NCBI RefSeq assembly: GCF_004216695.1
Contig: NZ_SGXC01000003.1
Span: 496,001 to 560,000, forward strand
From: Pigmentiphaga kullae
GTDB lineage: Bacteria > Pseudomonadota > Gammaproteobacteria > Burkholderiales > Burkholderiaceae_B
Direction: 5' to 3'
DNA length: 64,000 bases
Shown: piece by piece, positions 28,056 through 37,787 of the stretch
Layout of the letters: each line of letters starts with the position of its first letter
Numbering within the stretch: the stretch's first letter is position 1
The notes under the pieces: generated by a model
Told to the model about the DNA's origin: nothing
Seen by the model: only the letters and a program-made list of their open reading frames with translations
Database searches by the model: none
Position numbers and translations under genes: made by a program

Positions 28056-29459
28056 TTACTCGGAATGTACGGTTGGCGTCGCGAGGGCGTCGAACACCGC
28101 GGCGACGTCATCGATCGCATCCAGCCGCATCAGGCGGTCGATGGCCTCGTCGATTCTGCCGGGGGCGATGACCCCGTCGGCATTCGAGCGGAATTTCCGG
28201 ATGTAGTCTTCTTGCGAGATGGGGTTGGCGCGCGTGCCGCGCACACTCTCGATGACGTGCTCGAGACAGGAGCCGTCGTTCAGCCGGATGCGGACGTGGG
28301 CGCCGGCCTTCTTCGGGTCGGCGCTTTGGGAGGCATGGGCTTCGTACGCCACCTTGTCGGCCAGGGCGTTGATGACCGGGTCCGCTAGCGCCTCGGGACT
28401 ATAGGCGTGCTTGTCCATGCCGCCGCGCACCAGGGCCTCGGCCAGCGAGTGCTGCAAGCTGATGCGGCCATGCCAGGAGGTCAACGGCCGCAGCTTCTCG
28501 GCCGCCGGTTCGCAAAGCGTCGCCACGGAGCTGGGAGCGATCCGGCAGCGGATCTCGGCAATGTCGGCGGGCGCTATCGCATGCGCCGCCTTCAGGGCGA
28601 GTACCGCGTCGACATAGGGATGAATGGTGAACGCGCTGGGGTAGGGCTTGGAGGCCACGTTGAGCAGCTCCCACCGGCCGCCGAGCTCGTCTGTCGCCTG
28701 GACGTAGCGGAAGGCCGACGGCTCGGCTTTCTGGACGTGCGTCTGGAACCAGCCGAAGCGTCCTTCGAACACCAGGCGCGGACCGCTGATCCCCTCCCGG
28801 CCCAGCGCGACCGCGCGCACGGCCTGGCTCGCCGCCATCCCGACGTGGAGCGTCTTGGTCGATGCGCCGTCTTCCCATGACGCCATCAGGCCGCCGCACA
28901 TGCTGGCGCAATGGCCGATGGCATCGACGAGCTGCCGGCAATCGAGATGTTCCAGCCAAGCGAGCGCGTAGACGGCGCCGAATGCCCCCATGATCGCGGT
29001 CGGATGTATACCCACGCCATGAAGGCGCATGGGGGACACCAGGCCGAGCCGGCAACTGAGCTCGCTGCCGATGATCACCGCCTGCATCAGGCGGGCCCCG
29101 GACAGGTGCGACGACTGGCAGTAGGGAAGGGCGATCGAGAAGGGCGCCACGGTGGGATGGACGAAAGACTCGATGTGCGTATCGTCGAATTCCAGCAGCG
29201 AAGACATGACGCCGTTGACGAACGCGGCGCCCGAGAGCGACAGCGATTGATCGAAGCCCAGGCTCCTGGCCTGCGAGCCGGCGTCGGTCCGCGCCATGGC
29301 GCGGACCGCGGCATGGACGGGTTCGAGCGGCCTGGCCGCGAGCATGACGCCGACCGCATCGAGGATCTGCAGCCGGGCGAGATCCTTGACGTCGCGGGGA
29401 ATGTCGGTCCATGACAGGTTCGTGGCCCAGTCCGCGAGCCGTTCGCTCATTCCATGCAT
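28056..29459 (-). CDS. MmgE/PrpD-family dehydratase
   Basis: A 467-residue protein of the 2-methylcitrate dehydratase/immune-responsive-gene-1 family (LQILDAVGVMLAAR, LEFDDTHIESFVHPT, LHGVGIHPTAIMGAFGA). Members are dehydratases, decarboxylases or isomerases of tri- and dicarboxylates. It lies 4 bp after the Bug gene and 3 bp before the enolase-superfamily gene, so the three form one tight operon. Only the family is certain. Confidence 0.88.
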   Translation of the reverse strand: MHGMSERLADWATNLSWTDIPRDVKDLARLQILDAVGVMLAARPLEPVHAAVRAMARTDAGSQARSLGFDQSLSLSGAAFVNGVMSSLLEFDDTHIESFVHPTVAPFSIALPYCQSSHLSGARLMQAVIIGSELSCRLGLVSPMRLHGVGIHPTAIMGAFGAVYALAWLEHLDCRQLVDAIGHCASMCGGLMASWEDGASTKTLHVGMAASQAVRAVALGREGISGPRLVFEGRFGWFQTHVQKAEPSAFRYVQATDELGGRWELLNVASKPYPSAFTIHPYVDAVLALKAAHAIAPADIAEIRCRIAPSSVATLCEPAAEKLRPLTSWHGRISLQHSLAEALVRGGMDKHAYSPEALADPVINALADKVAYEAHASQSADPKKAGAHVRIRLNDGSCLEHVIESVRGTRANPISQEDYIRKFRSNADGVIAPGRIDEAIDRLMRLDAIDDVAAVFDALATPTVHSE

Positions 29460-29463
29460 GGCC

Positions 29464-30444
29464 CTAGTCCATTTTGATGGTGATGGATCGGCCCAGCCGC
29501 GACCACTGGCCGTATTCGGCGCGCAGGAATTCGACGAACTTCGCCCCGCCCAGCGCGCTCGGCGTCGAGCCCTGGTTCTCCAGGGTCTGCTTGAAGGCCG
29601 CGTCCCGGAATACGCCGTCCACGGCCCGGTCCAGCGCGGACAGGACCGCCGCCGAGGTGCCCCGCGGCGCGAAGATGCCGTACCACCCGGCCAGCTTCAC
29701 CTTGCCGAGTCCGCTCTCGGCCAGCGTCGGTACGTTGGGCAGCATGGGCGAACGTTGAGGCGACGTGACGGCAAGCGCCGTCGCCTGGCCGGACTGGACG
29801 TAGGGAAGTCCCACCTGGAGATCGGAGAACAGCAGATCGATGTGCCCGGCGTGAAGATCGATCAGCGCGGGGCCCGCACCCTTGTACGGTATATGGACCA
29901 GATTCGCGCCGGTCTCGTGCTTGATGAGTTCCGCCGCGACATGAGGAAGCGTACCCGTGCCCGAGGAGCCGATGTTCAGGCCGGCGGAGCCGGCTTTCGC
30001 GCGGGCGGAGATTTCGCCCAGCGTCCCGATGCCCGATTTCTTGCTGGCCATCAATATCATCGGAGCGGTGGCGATCATCCGTACCGCGATCAGATCGCGG
30101 AACGGATCGTAGGGTACCTTGGTCAGCGCTGGATTGATGGTGATCGGGCCCTGCAGGCCCAACAGCAGGGTATAGCCGTCCGGTGCGGCGTTCACGACCG
30201 AGCCGGCGCCGATGACGCCGCCGGCGCCGGCCTTGTTCTCGACCACGACAGGCTGGCCGAGCTGCCGCGCAAGCGCTGCCGCCAGGGAGCGCCCCACCAG
30301 ATCGGTGGGGCCGCCAGGCGCGTAGGGAACGACCAGCTTGATCGGCTTGGCGGGGTACCGGATATCTTCGGCATGGGCGCCGGGTGCGCAGTAAAGGCCG
30401 GCAAATACCAGGCAGAGCGCGCGGATGCGATAGGTCAACGCCAT
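29464..30444 (-). CDS. Bug/TctC-type periplasmic receptor
   Basis: A 326-residue receptor. The signal peptide ends near PGAHAE, followed by IRYPAKPIKLVVPYAPGGPT, ENKAGAGGVIGAG and DGYTLLLG. It is the first gene of the operon with MmgE/PrpD and the enolase-superfamily enzyme, so its ligand is probably their substrate. No tctAB pair is adjacent. Confidence 0.9.
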   Translation of the reverse strand: MALTYRIRALCLVFAGLYCAPGAHAEDIRYPAKPIKLVVPYAPGGPTDLVGRSLAAALARQLGQPVVVENKAGAGGVIGAGSVVNAAPDGYTLLLGLQGPITINPALTKVPYDPFRDLIAVRMIATAPMILMASKKSGIGTLGEISARAKAGSAGLNIGSSGTGTLPHVAAELIKHETGANLVHIPYKGAGPALIDLHAGHIDLLFSDLQVGLPYVQSGQATALAVTSPQRSPMLPNVPTLAESGLGKVKLAGWYGIFAPRGTSAAVLSALDRAVDGVFRDAAFKQTLENQGSTPSALGGAKFVEFLRAEYGQWSRLGRSITIKMD

Positions 30445-30547
30445 GGGTCTCCTCGTTTTTGTTCGTGCTCTTGAAGCGTGGCACCGGGTACGAGGATTAC
30501 ATCACAGCGTTGTTTCGCTGGGCGAAAAGTCCGGAAATAGGTGCGGG

Positions 30548-31546
30548 CTACCGCTCCGCGATGCCCGGTACGCCGCGCCGTATGGCTTGGGAGAAATCCG
30601 GATCGGCATCGGCGTCCCGCGCCCGCTGCGTGATGCGGCCCAGCCGCTTCAGTTCCGCCAGCGGGTGCGAGGTGTCCAGCCCGCGCACGTCGTAGATATA
30701 GCCCGGCAGATAGCCGGCCAGAACCAGCCGGTAGTCCATGGGCAGGCCGGGAATGATCCGCGTCATCATGTGGTAGACGATGGTCGTGCAGTTGGCCGTG
30801 ATGGTGTGGTAGAAGCGCGGCGTGGACACGAGCTTGTTGGCCTCGTCCACGTAGGCCAGGAACAGCGACATCATGGCCTCGCGCGGCATGGACACGCGGT
30901 ACAGGTAATCGTCTTCCCCGCGGATGTTGGTGCGCACCCGGACGATGTCGCGTTCGTCCGCCGCCACGACGCTGGTCTCGAATTCCTTGAAGAAGCCGCC
31001 GATGGACGAGAACTTTTCGTGCCGCTCCTTGCGGATCTCGACCGAGAACACCAGATGCCGGCCGTCCTCGAAGCCGAACGACACCAGTGTGTGGGCGATG
31101 GCCTCGATGGTCCAGTAGGACAGGATCAGGTCCACGCTGGCCAGTCTGGTCAGGTCGTAGCTGCGCGTCTCCCAGCGCGGGGTGTAGTCGGCCGGGCCGC
31201 GCCAGTCGAAGTTGCGCACGTTGCGCAGCGTGACCATGTGGCCCTCGACCTGGCCCGTGGTCATCTGCGCGACGTCGTCGGCCCAGACCCGGTCGTTCGA
31301 CGGCGCGATGCCGTGCCACCAGGCCAGCAGCAGGCCGAAGCCCACGACGTACAGGCCCGCGCCCCAGGCGGGCCGCCCCGCCAGCGTCAGCCACAGCATG
31401 CCCAGGCCGAAGATCGCGGCGGCCACGGCCGCCGCGATCTTGACGGGCAGCGGGCCGGGCACCTGATAGCGCAGGGCGAAGGCGGCCCACAGGGTGGTGG
31501 GCAGGAAAACCAGGACGGCCAGCGCCGACAGTAGAAAGGTTCGCAT
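30548..31546 (-). CDS. DUF4105 membrane protein
   Basis: A 332-residue protein with two or three N-terminal hydrophobic segments and a large extracytoplasmic DUF4105 domain (FDWRGPADYTPRWETRSYDL, then YHTITANCTTIVYHMM). The C-x-x-x-V-Y and histidine pattern resembles the NlpC/P60-like cysteine hydrolases to which the family has been related. Function unknown. An in-frame ATG at 31558 would add four residues. Confidence 0.82.
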   Translation of the reverse strand: MRTFLLSALAVLVFLPTTLWAAFALRYQVPGPLPVKIAAAVAAAIFGLGMLWLTLAGRPAWGAGLYVVGFGLLLAWWHGIAPSNDRVWADDVAQMTTGQVEGHMVTLRNVRNFDWRGPADYTPRWETRSYDLTRLASVDLILSYWTIEAIAHTLVSFGFEDGRHLVFSVEIRKERHEKFSSIGGFFKEFETSVVAADERDIVRVRTNIRGEDDYLYRVSMPREAMMSLFLAYVDEANKLVSTPRFYHTITANCTTIVYHMMTRIIPGLPMDYRLVLAGYLPGYIYDVRGLDTSHPLAELKRLGRITQRARDADADPDFSQAIRRGVPGIAER

Positions 31547-31668
31547 GGGCCCGAACATACCATCGCCGGCGACGATGCGGCAGCCCCCTTGCGAAGGCGC
31601 CCCGCAATGCGCTTGCTAGCTGGTACAGTTGTCGGCGACGTTCCTCGGCTCAACGCTCGCGACCATTC

Positions 31669-32799
31669 ATGACGCTTCCTGTCTTCTCCGCCCGCCTCGT
31701 GGCCCGCTGGCTGCTGATCCTGATGCTGCTGGCCGGCGCCTATTTCTTCAGCGGGTTCCTCGTTCCCGGCCTGGCCGCGCTGATCATCGGCCTGGCCAGC
31801 TGGCCCCTGTACCGGCACTGGGTCCGGTTCTGCGGCGGCCGCACGGCGCTGGCGGCCTCCGGCGCGCTGCTGGTCATCGTGGTCGGGCTGATCGTGCCCT
31901 TCGCCTACGCCCTGTCTTATGCCATCCAGGAGGCCAGCAATCTCGTCCGCTGGCTGCTCGAAGCCAACCGCGAGGGCCTGGCCGTCCCGCACTGGGTGAC
32001 CGGGCTGCCGCTGGTGGGCGAGCGCCTGGCGGGATATTGGGAGGAACACCTGTCGCGGCCGCACGCGCTGGGCGCCTGGGTGCAACTGATCAGCGGCGAA
32101 CACCTGGGCAACATCTACCGAGTCGTGCTGTCCTCCACGGGCAACGTCTTCCATCTGGCGCTGACGGTGGTGTTCATGCTGATCATCCTGTTCTTCGTCT
32201 ACAAGGACGGCGAACGCATGGTCGGCCAGCTCGACACCGTGGGCGAACGCGTGCTGCCGGTGCGCTGGACCCGCCTCTCGCGCGTGGTGCCGGCCACCAT
32301 CAGCGCGACCGTGACCGGCATGGGCCTGATCGCCATCGGCGAGGCCGTGGTGCTGGGCACCGCCTACTGGATCGCGGGCGTCCCGTCGCCGGCCCTGCTG
32401 GGCCTGATCACCGGCTTCATGGCCCTGGTGCCCGGGGGCGCCCCGCTGGCCTTCACGCTGGTCTCGCTGTACCTGATCGGCTCGGGCAAGCTCATCGCCG
32501 GCATCGGCCTGTTCGCCTGGGGCACGCTGGAACTCTTCATCGTCGACAAGACCCTGCGCCCCCGCCTGGTGGGCGGCCCCGTCAAGCTCCCCTTCCTGCC
32601 CACCTTCATCGGCCTGGTGGGCGGCGTACAAACCATGGGCCTGGTCGGCCTGTTCGTCGGGCCCGTCCTGATGGCCCTCCTGGTCGCCATCTGGCGCGAA
32701 TGGCTGCGAGAGGAAAGCCCCCCCCGACGCCCTTACGGGCGCCCCCCAGGGGGCGGCGCTGGCGGACCGGCGAAGCCGGATCCGCGGCGCCCTGGGTAG
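31669..32799 (+). CDS. AI-2E family (YdiK/PerM-type) transporter with repeat-derived C-terminus
   Basis: A 376-residue membrane protein of the AI-2E/UPF0118 family with about eight helices (FFSGFLVPGLAALIIGLASW at the start, ITGFMALVPGGAPLAFTLVS later). Family roles include sodium/proton exchange and autoinducer or metabolite export. From about residue 350 the sequence becomes a Pro/Gly/Arg-rich tail (PPRRPYGRPPGGGAGGPAKP) encoded by the dispersed GC repeat described at 32717. The membrane part is complete before that, so the tail is probably a neutral extension caused by loss of the original stop codon. Confidence 0.88.
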   Translation: MTLPVFSARLVARWLLILMLLAGAYFFSGFLVPGLAALIIGLASWPLYRHWVRFCGGRTALAASGALLVIVVGLIVPFAYALSYAIQEASNLVRWLLEANREGLAVPHWVTGLPLVGERLAGYWEEHLSRPHALGAWVQLISGEHLGNIYRVVLSSTGNVFHLALTVVFMLIILFFVYKDGERMVGQLDTVGERVLPVRWTRLSRVVPATISATVTGMGLIAIGEAVVLGTAYWIAGVPSPALLGLITGFMALVPGGAPLAFTLVSLYLIGSGKLIAGIGLFAWGTLELFIVDKTLRPRLVGGPVKLPFLPTFIGLVGGVQTMGLVGLFVGPVLMALLVAIWREWLREESPPRRPYGRPPGGGAGGPAKPDPRRPG

Positions 32800-32805
32800 G
32801 GGGAG
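32717..32805 (+). repeat. Dispersed GC-rich repeat, copy A (inside 3' end of the YdiK-type gene)
   Basis: C-rich start, a CGCCCTTACGGGCG hairpin, a CCCCCCAGGGGG hairpin, then a divergent 34-bp core (32764-32797) containing GGCGAAGCCGGATCCGCGG and ending CCCTGGGTA. Same orientation as copies C and E. Confidence 0.75.
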
Positions 32806-32807
32806 CA

Positions 32808-32848
32808 AAAAAATGGCCTCGCTTCAAAAAAAAGCGAGGCCATTTTTT
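32808..32848. terminator. Bidirectional Rho-independent terminator
   Basis: The arms AAAAAATGGCCTCGCTT (32808-32824) and AAGCGAGGCCATTTTTT (32832-32848) are exact complements with a 7-nt loop. This gives a GC stem flanked by A and T tracts on both strands. It ends the YdiK-type transcript and, in the other direction, the gdhA transcript. Confidence 0.9.
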
Positions 32849-32907
32849 CTTCATTTCCAACTGCCGGCAGCCAGCGGCAGCACCTCTGCTTCGAACCAAT
32901 ATCACGG

Positions 32908-33070
32908 TACTAGACCCAGGATGCGGTGGATCCGGCTCCGCCGGTCCTCGCGCATCGCCCCCGGGACCCGGCGCCGGGCCGCCCCAAGGCGGGTCCCGGC
33001 CCCCTTGGGGGGCTGCCGCGTAGCGGCTGGGGGCTCACCAGACTGGGCGCCCGTCAGCGCGTAGGGGGGG
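32908..33070 (-). repeat. Dispersed GC-rich repeat, copy B (inverted, with internal insertion)
   Basis: Read on the minus strand it starts directly at the gdhA stop codon with TTGACCCCCCCTACGCGCTG, the same junction as copy C. It ends with the core at 32913-32946. Compared with copy C it has roughly 75-80 bp more between the C-rich start and the core, made of further short GC hairpins. It faces copy A across the terminator. Confidence 0.75.
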
Positions 33071-34414
<1,344 letters not shown>

Positions 34415-34611
34415 TATCGGCTCCGTTGAATGTCCGGGCGCTTGGGGTCGTCCTGCCGCAATCCGCTGGGAGCGGCGTCGAGGGCTGCACCTTATGCGTG
34501 CGGCAATTGCTCTGATGTGGTGCGTTACACCGAAAAAACGCGGCATTGTAATCGCGTTTTTCCGTCATCATGTCGGTAACCCACGACTTTATGCACTTAT
34601 TTAGTGCGATC

Positions 34612-34678
34612 TTTAAAAAGGGACGGAGCGTGGCGGTCGGGTGTTTTCGGGTGTTTAAATAGGGACGGAACGAGGCGG
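34612..34678 (+). repeat. Imperfect 25-bp direct repeat in the gdx leader
   Basis: Two copies of a 25-bp unit beginning TTTAAA and containing AGGGACGGA (34612-34636 and 34654-34678) agree at 22 of 25 positions. The second copy runs into the first riboswitch hairpin. It may be a partial duplication of the leader; no function is visible. Confidence 0.6.
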
Positions 34679-34716
34679 GGACGACCCCGCTGGACATGAC
34701 GAATGGGGACGGCCCC
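34674..34716 (+). ncRNA. Guanidine-II (mini-ykkC) riboswitch
   Basis: There are two short GC hairpins with the diagnostic ACGR tetraloops. The first is GCGGGG-ACGA-CCCCGC (34675-34690) and the second GGGG-ACGG-CCCC (34705-34716), with 14 nt between them. The second hairpin ends 17 nt before the start codon of a SugE/Gdx-type guanidinium exporter, the standard gene partner of this class. Guanidinium binding is expected to free the ribosome-binding site (CAGGA) and switch on export. Confidence 0.88.
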
Positions 34717-34733
34717 GCAATCAGGAAAAAACC

Positions 34734-35048
34734 ATGGCTTGGACCCTTTTGATCATTGCCGGACTGATGGAGGTCGGTTGGGCGATCGGCTTGAAATACA
34801 CCCACGGATTCACGCGATTGTGGCCTTCGGTGGGCACCATCGCCGCCATCGTCGTCAGCATGGCGCTGTTGGGCGTGGCGATGCGCACGCTGCCGGTAGG
34901 CACCGCCTACGCCATCTGGGTGGGCGTGGGCGCGGTGGGTACCGCGGCGCTGGGCATCCTGTTGTTCGGCGAGGCCGCCAGCCCGGCGCGCCTGATCAGC
35001 CTGGGGCTGATACTGGCGGGTATCATAGGGCTGAAACTGGCTTCCTAG
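34734..35048 (+). CDS. gdx: Guanidinium exporter of the SMR family (SugE/Gdx)
   Basis: A 104-residue four-helix small multidrug resistance protein of the SugE/Gdx subgroup ([20 protein letters not shown] with the essential membrane glutamate E13; later [20 protein letters not shown]). It works as an antiparallel dimer exchanging guanidinium for protons. The guanidine-II riboswitch directly upstream supports this over quaternary-ammonium export. murI follows 16 bp downstream and may be read through. Confidence 0.93.
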   Translation: MAWTLLIIAGLMEVGWAIGLKYTHGFTRLWPSVGTIAAIVVSMALLGVAMRTLPVGTAYAIWVGVGAVGTAALGILLFGEAASPARLISLGLILAGIIGLKLAS

Positions 35049-35064
35049 CGCGCATTTCCATTCC

Positions 35065-35871
35065 ATGACCACCGCCGCCCACGACGGACCCCTAGGTATT
35101 TTCGACTCCGGCGTGGGCGGCATCAGCGTGCTGAGCGCCATCCGGCAGGCCTTGCCGCACGAAGACCTGCTGTACGTGGCCGATAGCGGCCATTTGCCGT
35201 ATGGAGAGAAAACGCCGGCCTACATCGTCTCGCGCGCCCTGCGCCTGGCCGAATTCTTCCTGTCGCACCGGGCCAAGGCGGTGGCCATTCCCTGCAACAC
35301 GGCCACGGCGGTCGCGGTGGAGGCCCTGCGCGAACGCTATCCGGACCTGCCTATCGTCGGCATCGAACCCGCCGTCAAGCCGGCGGCCCGGCTGACGCGT
35401 TCCGGCGTGATCGGCGTGCTGGCCACCACGGGCACCCTGCTCAGCGACCGCTTCCATGCGCTGGTCCGGCGCGAGGCGCCGGACGTGGAAGTACTGCTCA
35501 AGCCTTGCCCCGGTTGGGTGTCGCTGGCCGAGGAAGGCTGGACGCCCGACCAGGACCGTCTGGTGGCCGAGCCGCTGGCGGAGCTGGTCGAGCGCGGCGC
35601 CGACGTGCTGGTGCTGGGCTGCACGCATTTTCCCTTCCTGATCGATCCGATCCGGCGCCACGTGGGGCCGGACGTGGCGGTGCTGGAGACCGGCGTGCCT
35701 TTCGCCCGTCAATTGCAGCGGCAGTTGCTGGCCCGCGGACTGGCGCGCGAGACGGGCGAGGGCGGCGTCACTTTCATGACCAGCGGCGATCCGGCCGAGG
35801 CCGCGCGGCGCATCGCGCGCCTGACCGGGCAGGAGACCGCGGTGGCGCGCCTGCCTCGGGAATATCGCTGA
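35065..35871 (+). CDS. murI: Glutamate racemase
   Basis: A 268-residue enzyme making D-glutamate for peptidoglycan. The family start is [17 protein letters not shown]. The two catalytic cysteines are C77 (IPCNTATA) and C186 (LGCTHFP), each next to its partner acid/His residues. Normal length. It lies 16 bp after the guanidinium exporter gene, a tight but probably chance pairing. Confidence 0.95.
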   Translation: MTTAAHDGPLGIFDSGVGGISVLSAIRQALPHEDLLYVADSGHLPYGEKTPAYIVSRALRLAEFFLSHRAKAVAIPCNTATAVAVEALRERYPDLPIVGIEPAVKPAARLTRSGVIGVLATTGTLLSDRFHALVRREAPDVEVLLKPCPGWVSLAEEGWTPDQDRLVAEPLAELVERGADVLVLGCTHFPFLIDPIRRHVGPDVAVLETGVPFARQLQRQLLARGLARETGEGGVTFMTSGDPAEAARRIARLTGQETAVARLPREYR

Positions 35872-36020
35872 GCGCGGAACGCCGGCCCGGATTCGCGAGC
35901 GGGGTAGGGCCTTTCCGGCCCGGCCCGGGGCGATGGGGTATCCTCACGCCTTCCGCGGGCCTTCGCGCCGCGCCCGGCCGGTCCAGCGCCGCCGTTTCCA
36001 CGGACACCTCGGGAGCCTTC

Positions 36021-36566
36021 ATGTCGCTCGAACAGAACTACACCTCCATACTCGAACAGCTCGGCGAGGACCCTGGCCGGGAGGGGCTGCGCGATACGCC
36101 CAAGCGCGCCGCCAAGGCCATGAAATACCTGTGCCAGGGATACACGCAGAACCTGGACGAGATCGTCAACGGCGCCCTGTTCTCGTCCGACACCAACGAA
36201 ATGGTGCTGGTCAAGAACATCGAGCTGTATTCCCTGTGCGAACACCACCTGCTGCCTTTCATCGGCAAGGCCCACGTGGCCTACCTGCCCAACGGCAAGG
36301 TGCTCGGCCTGTCCAAGGTAGCGCGCATCGTCGACATGTACGCCCGCCGCCTGCAGATCCAGGAAAACCTCTGTCTGCAGATCGCCGAGGCGGTCCAGGA
36401 AGTGACCGATGCCCTGGGCGTGGCGGTGGTCATCGAGGCCCAGCACATGTGCATGATGATGCGCGGGGTCGAGAAGCAGAACTCGTCCATGGTCAGTTCC
36501 GTCATGCTGGGCGCGTTCCGTGAGAATCCCTCGACCCGGGCCGAGTTCCTCGAACTGATCCGCTAG
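36021..36566 (+). CDS. folE: GTP cyclohydrolase I
   Basis: A 181-residue enzyme forming 7,8-dihydroneopterin triphosphate, the first step of folate (and queuosine) synthesis. The zinc ligands are C73 and H76 in [10 protein letters not shown] and C144 in QHMCMMMRG. The short N-terminus ([20 protein letters not shown]) is typical of compact bacterial forms. The start ATG at 36021 is preceded by GGGAG. A Rho-independent terminator follows. Confidence 0.95.
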   Translation: MSLEQNYTSILEQLGEDPGREGLRDTPKRAAKAMKYLCQGYTQNLDEIVNGALFSSDTNEMVLVKNIELYSLCEHHLLPFIGKAHVAYLPNGKVLGLSKVARIVDMYARRLQIQENLCLQIAEAVQEVTDALGVAVVIEAQHMCMMMRGVEKQNSSMVSSVMLGAFRENPSTRAEFLELIR

Positions 36567-36591
36567 CCAGCGCGGCCGCGCCACTCCGGCT

Positions 36592-36622
36592 TCCGCACCA
36601 GCCGGGTGCGGATTTTCTTTTT
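36592..36622 (+). terminator. Rho-independent terminator of folE
   Basis: TCCGCACC and GGTGCGGA form an 8-bp stem with a 5-nt loop, followed by TTTTCTTTTT. It is 26 bp after the folE stop codon. Confidence 0.88.
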
Positions 36623-36757
36623 GCTGCCCGTGGATGGTGCGATGCCGCGCCGCCATGGCGCGCCGCGCCTCGCGCAGGGAGTGGTTTTGCCCCTGGCCCG
36701 GTGTTTGCTAAGCCTTCGGTAGTGGTTTACCCCAGTCGCGCCCCCAAAATCGAGGCG

Positions 36758-36812
36758 CTATATTTTTGCCACTGTTCCGTATATGAGATGAGGTTTCGTA
36801 TTTAAGACGACG
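36758..36812 (+). promoter_or_regulatory. Shared promoter block 1, upstream of ABC/SDR/IclR operon
   Basis: A stretch beginning CTATATTT, with CTGTTCCGT in the middle and ending TTTAAGACGAC, recurs with few changes at 48661-48713. A motif TTYCGTAT occurs twice 19 bp apart (36775 and 36794). The 370-bp gap between folE and the ABC operon otherwise holds only the folE terminator and unassigned leader sequence. Likely a promoter with an IclR-type operator; the binding protein is inferred. Confidence 0.65.
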
Positions 36813-36937
36813 AACGATGCCGGCCCAGCGATCGAATAACACTATCGCAGTGCCCGGCCCCCCGCAACCACGGGGATGGAGCGGTTCCGCTTCCGTTCGT
36901 CGCCGGATCGAGGCTTCGGTTCCTACAGGCCCGCAAC

Positions 36938-37723
36938 ATGAATGAAATCGAGTTCCGCAAGGTTGGCAAGCGCTTCATGGACCGCCAGACGGGACAGCCC
37001 CGTACGGCCGTCACCGACGTCAACCTCAGCATACGCAGCGGCGAGGTGGTGTCCATCATCGGCCCGTCGGGCTGCGGCAAGAGCACGCTGCTGAACATGG
37101 GCGCCGGCCTCTATCTGCCCAGCGAGGGCGAGGTCTACGTGGGCGGCGAGCGCGTCACCAAGCCCGTGCGCAAGGTGGCGTTCATGCTGCAGAAGGACTT
37201 GCTGATGCCGTGGCGCACCATCCGCGCCAACGTCGAGCTGGGCCTGGAGATCGACGGCGCTCCCGCCCGCGAGCGTAAGGTGATCGCCGACGAGCTGCTG
37301 GCCAAGTGCCACCTGAAGGGCTTCGAGGAACACTATCCCTACCAGTTGTCGGGCGGCATGCGCCAGCGCGCCGCGCTGGCCCGCACGCTGGCCGTGGACC
37401 CGCAGGTGCTGCTGCTGGACGAACCGTTCTCGGCGCTGGATGCGCAGACCAAGATGGTGCTGCAGCAGGACCTGGCCAAGATGGTGTACGAGAAGCGCAA
37501 GACGGCGCTGTTCATCACCCACGACCTGGTGGAGGCCATCGCGCTGTCCGACCGCCTGCTGGTCATGAGCGAGCGCCCCGGCACCATCATCGAGGAAATC
37601 ATCGTCGACCTGCCCATGCGCGACAACCCGCTGGAGCGGCGCAAGCTGCCGGAAATCGGCCCCTTGCAGGGACGCCTGATGGAGTTGCTGAAGGTCGGCA
37701 AGGAAACCGCCGAACTGCACTGA
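36938..37723 (+). CDS. NitT/TauT-type ABC importer ATPase
   Basis: A 261-residue ATP-binding subunit of the nitrate/sulfonate/taurine class. Walker A is GPSGCGKST, the signature LSGGMRQR, Walker B VLLLDEPFSALD, and the switch histidine is in FITHDL. It is the first gene of an operon with a periplasmic receptor and a permease. Related systems import sulfonates, nitrilotriacetate or aromatic acids such as phthalate. The downstream catabolic genes favour an aromatic acid here (inference). Confidence 0.92.
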   Translation: MNEIEFRKVGKRFMDRQTGQPRTAVTDVNLSIRSGEVVSIIGPSGCGKSTLLNMGAGLYLPSEGEVYVGGERVTKPVRKVAFMLQKDLLMPWRTIRANVELGLEIDGAPARERKVIADELLAKCHLKGFEEHYPYQLSGGMRQRAALARTLAVDPQVLLLDEPFSALDAQTKMVLQQDLAKMVYEKRKTALFITHDLVEAIALSDRLLVMSERPGTIIEEIIVDLPMRDNPLERRKLPEIGPLQGRLMELLKVGKETAELH

Positions 37724-37787
37724 GCCGTCCAATTCTCCCGATCACGCACGTTGCGCCCGTGGGCGCCCATTCTTCACAGGAAGCCCT

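Noticed and set aside
34415-34546. Upstream ATG extension of gdhA
   Set aside because: The added 44 residues are Arg-rich and have no counterpart in other glutamate dehydrogenases, while the TTG at 34414 has a good ribosome-binding site.
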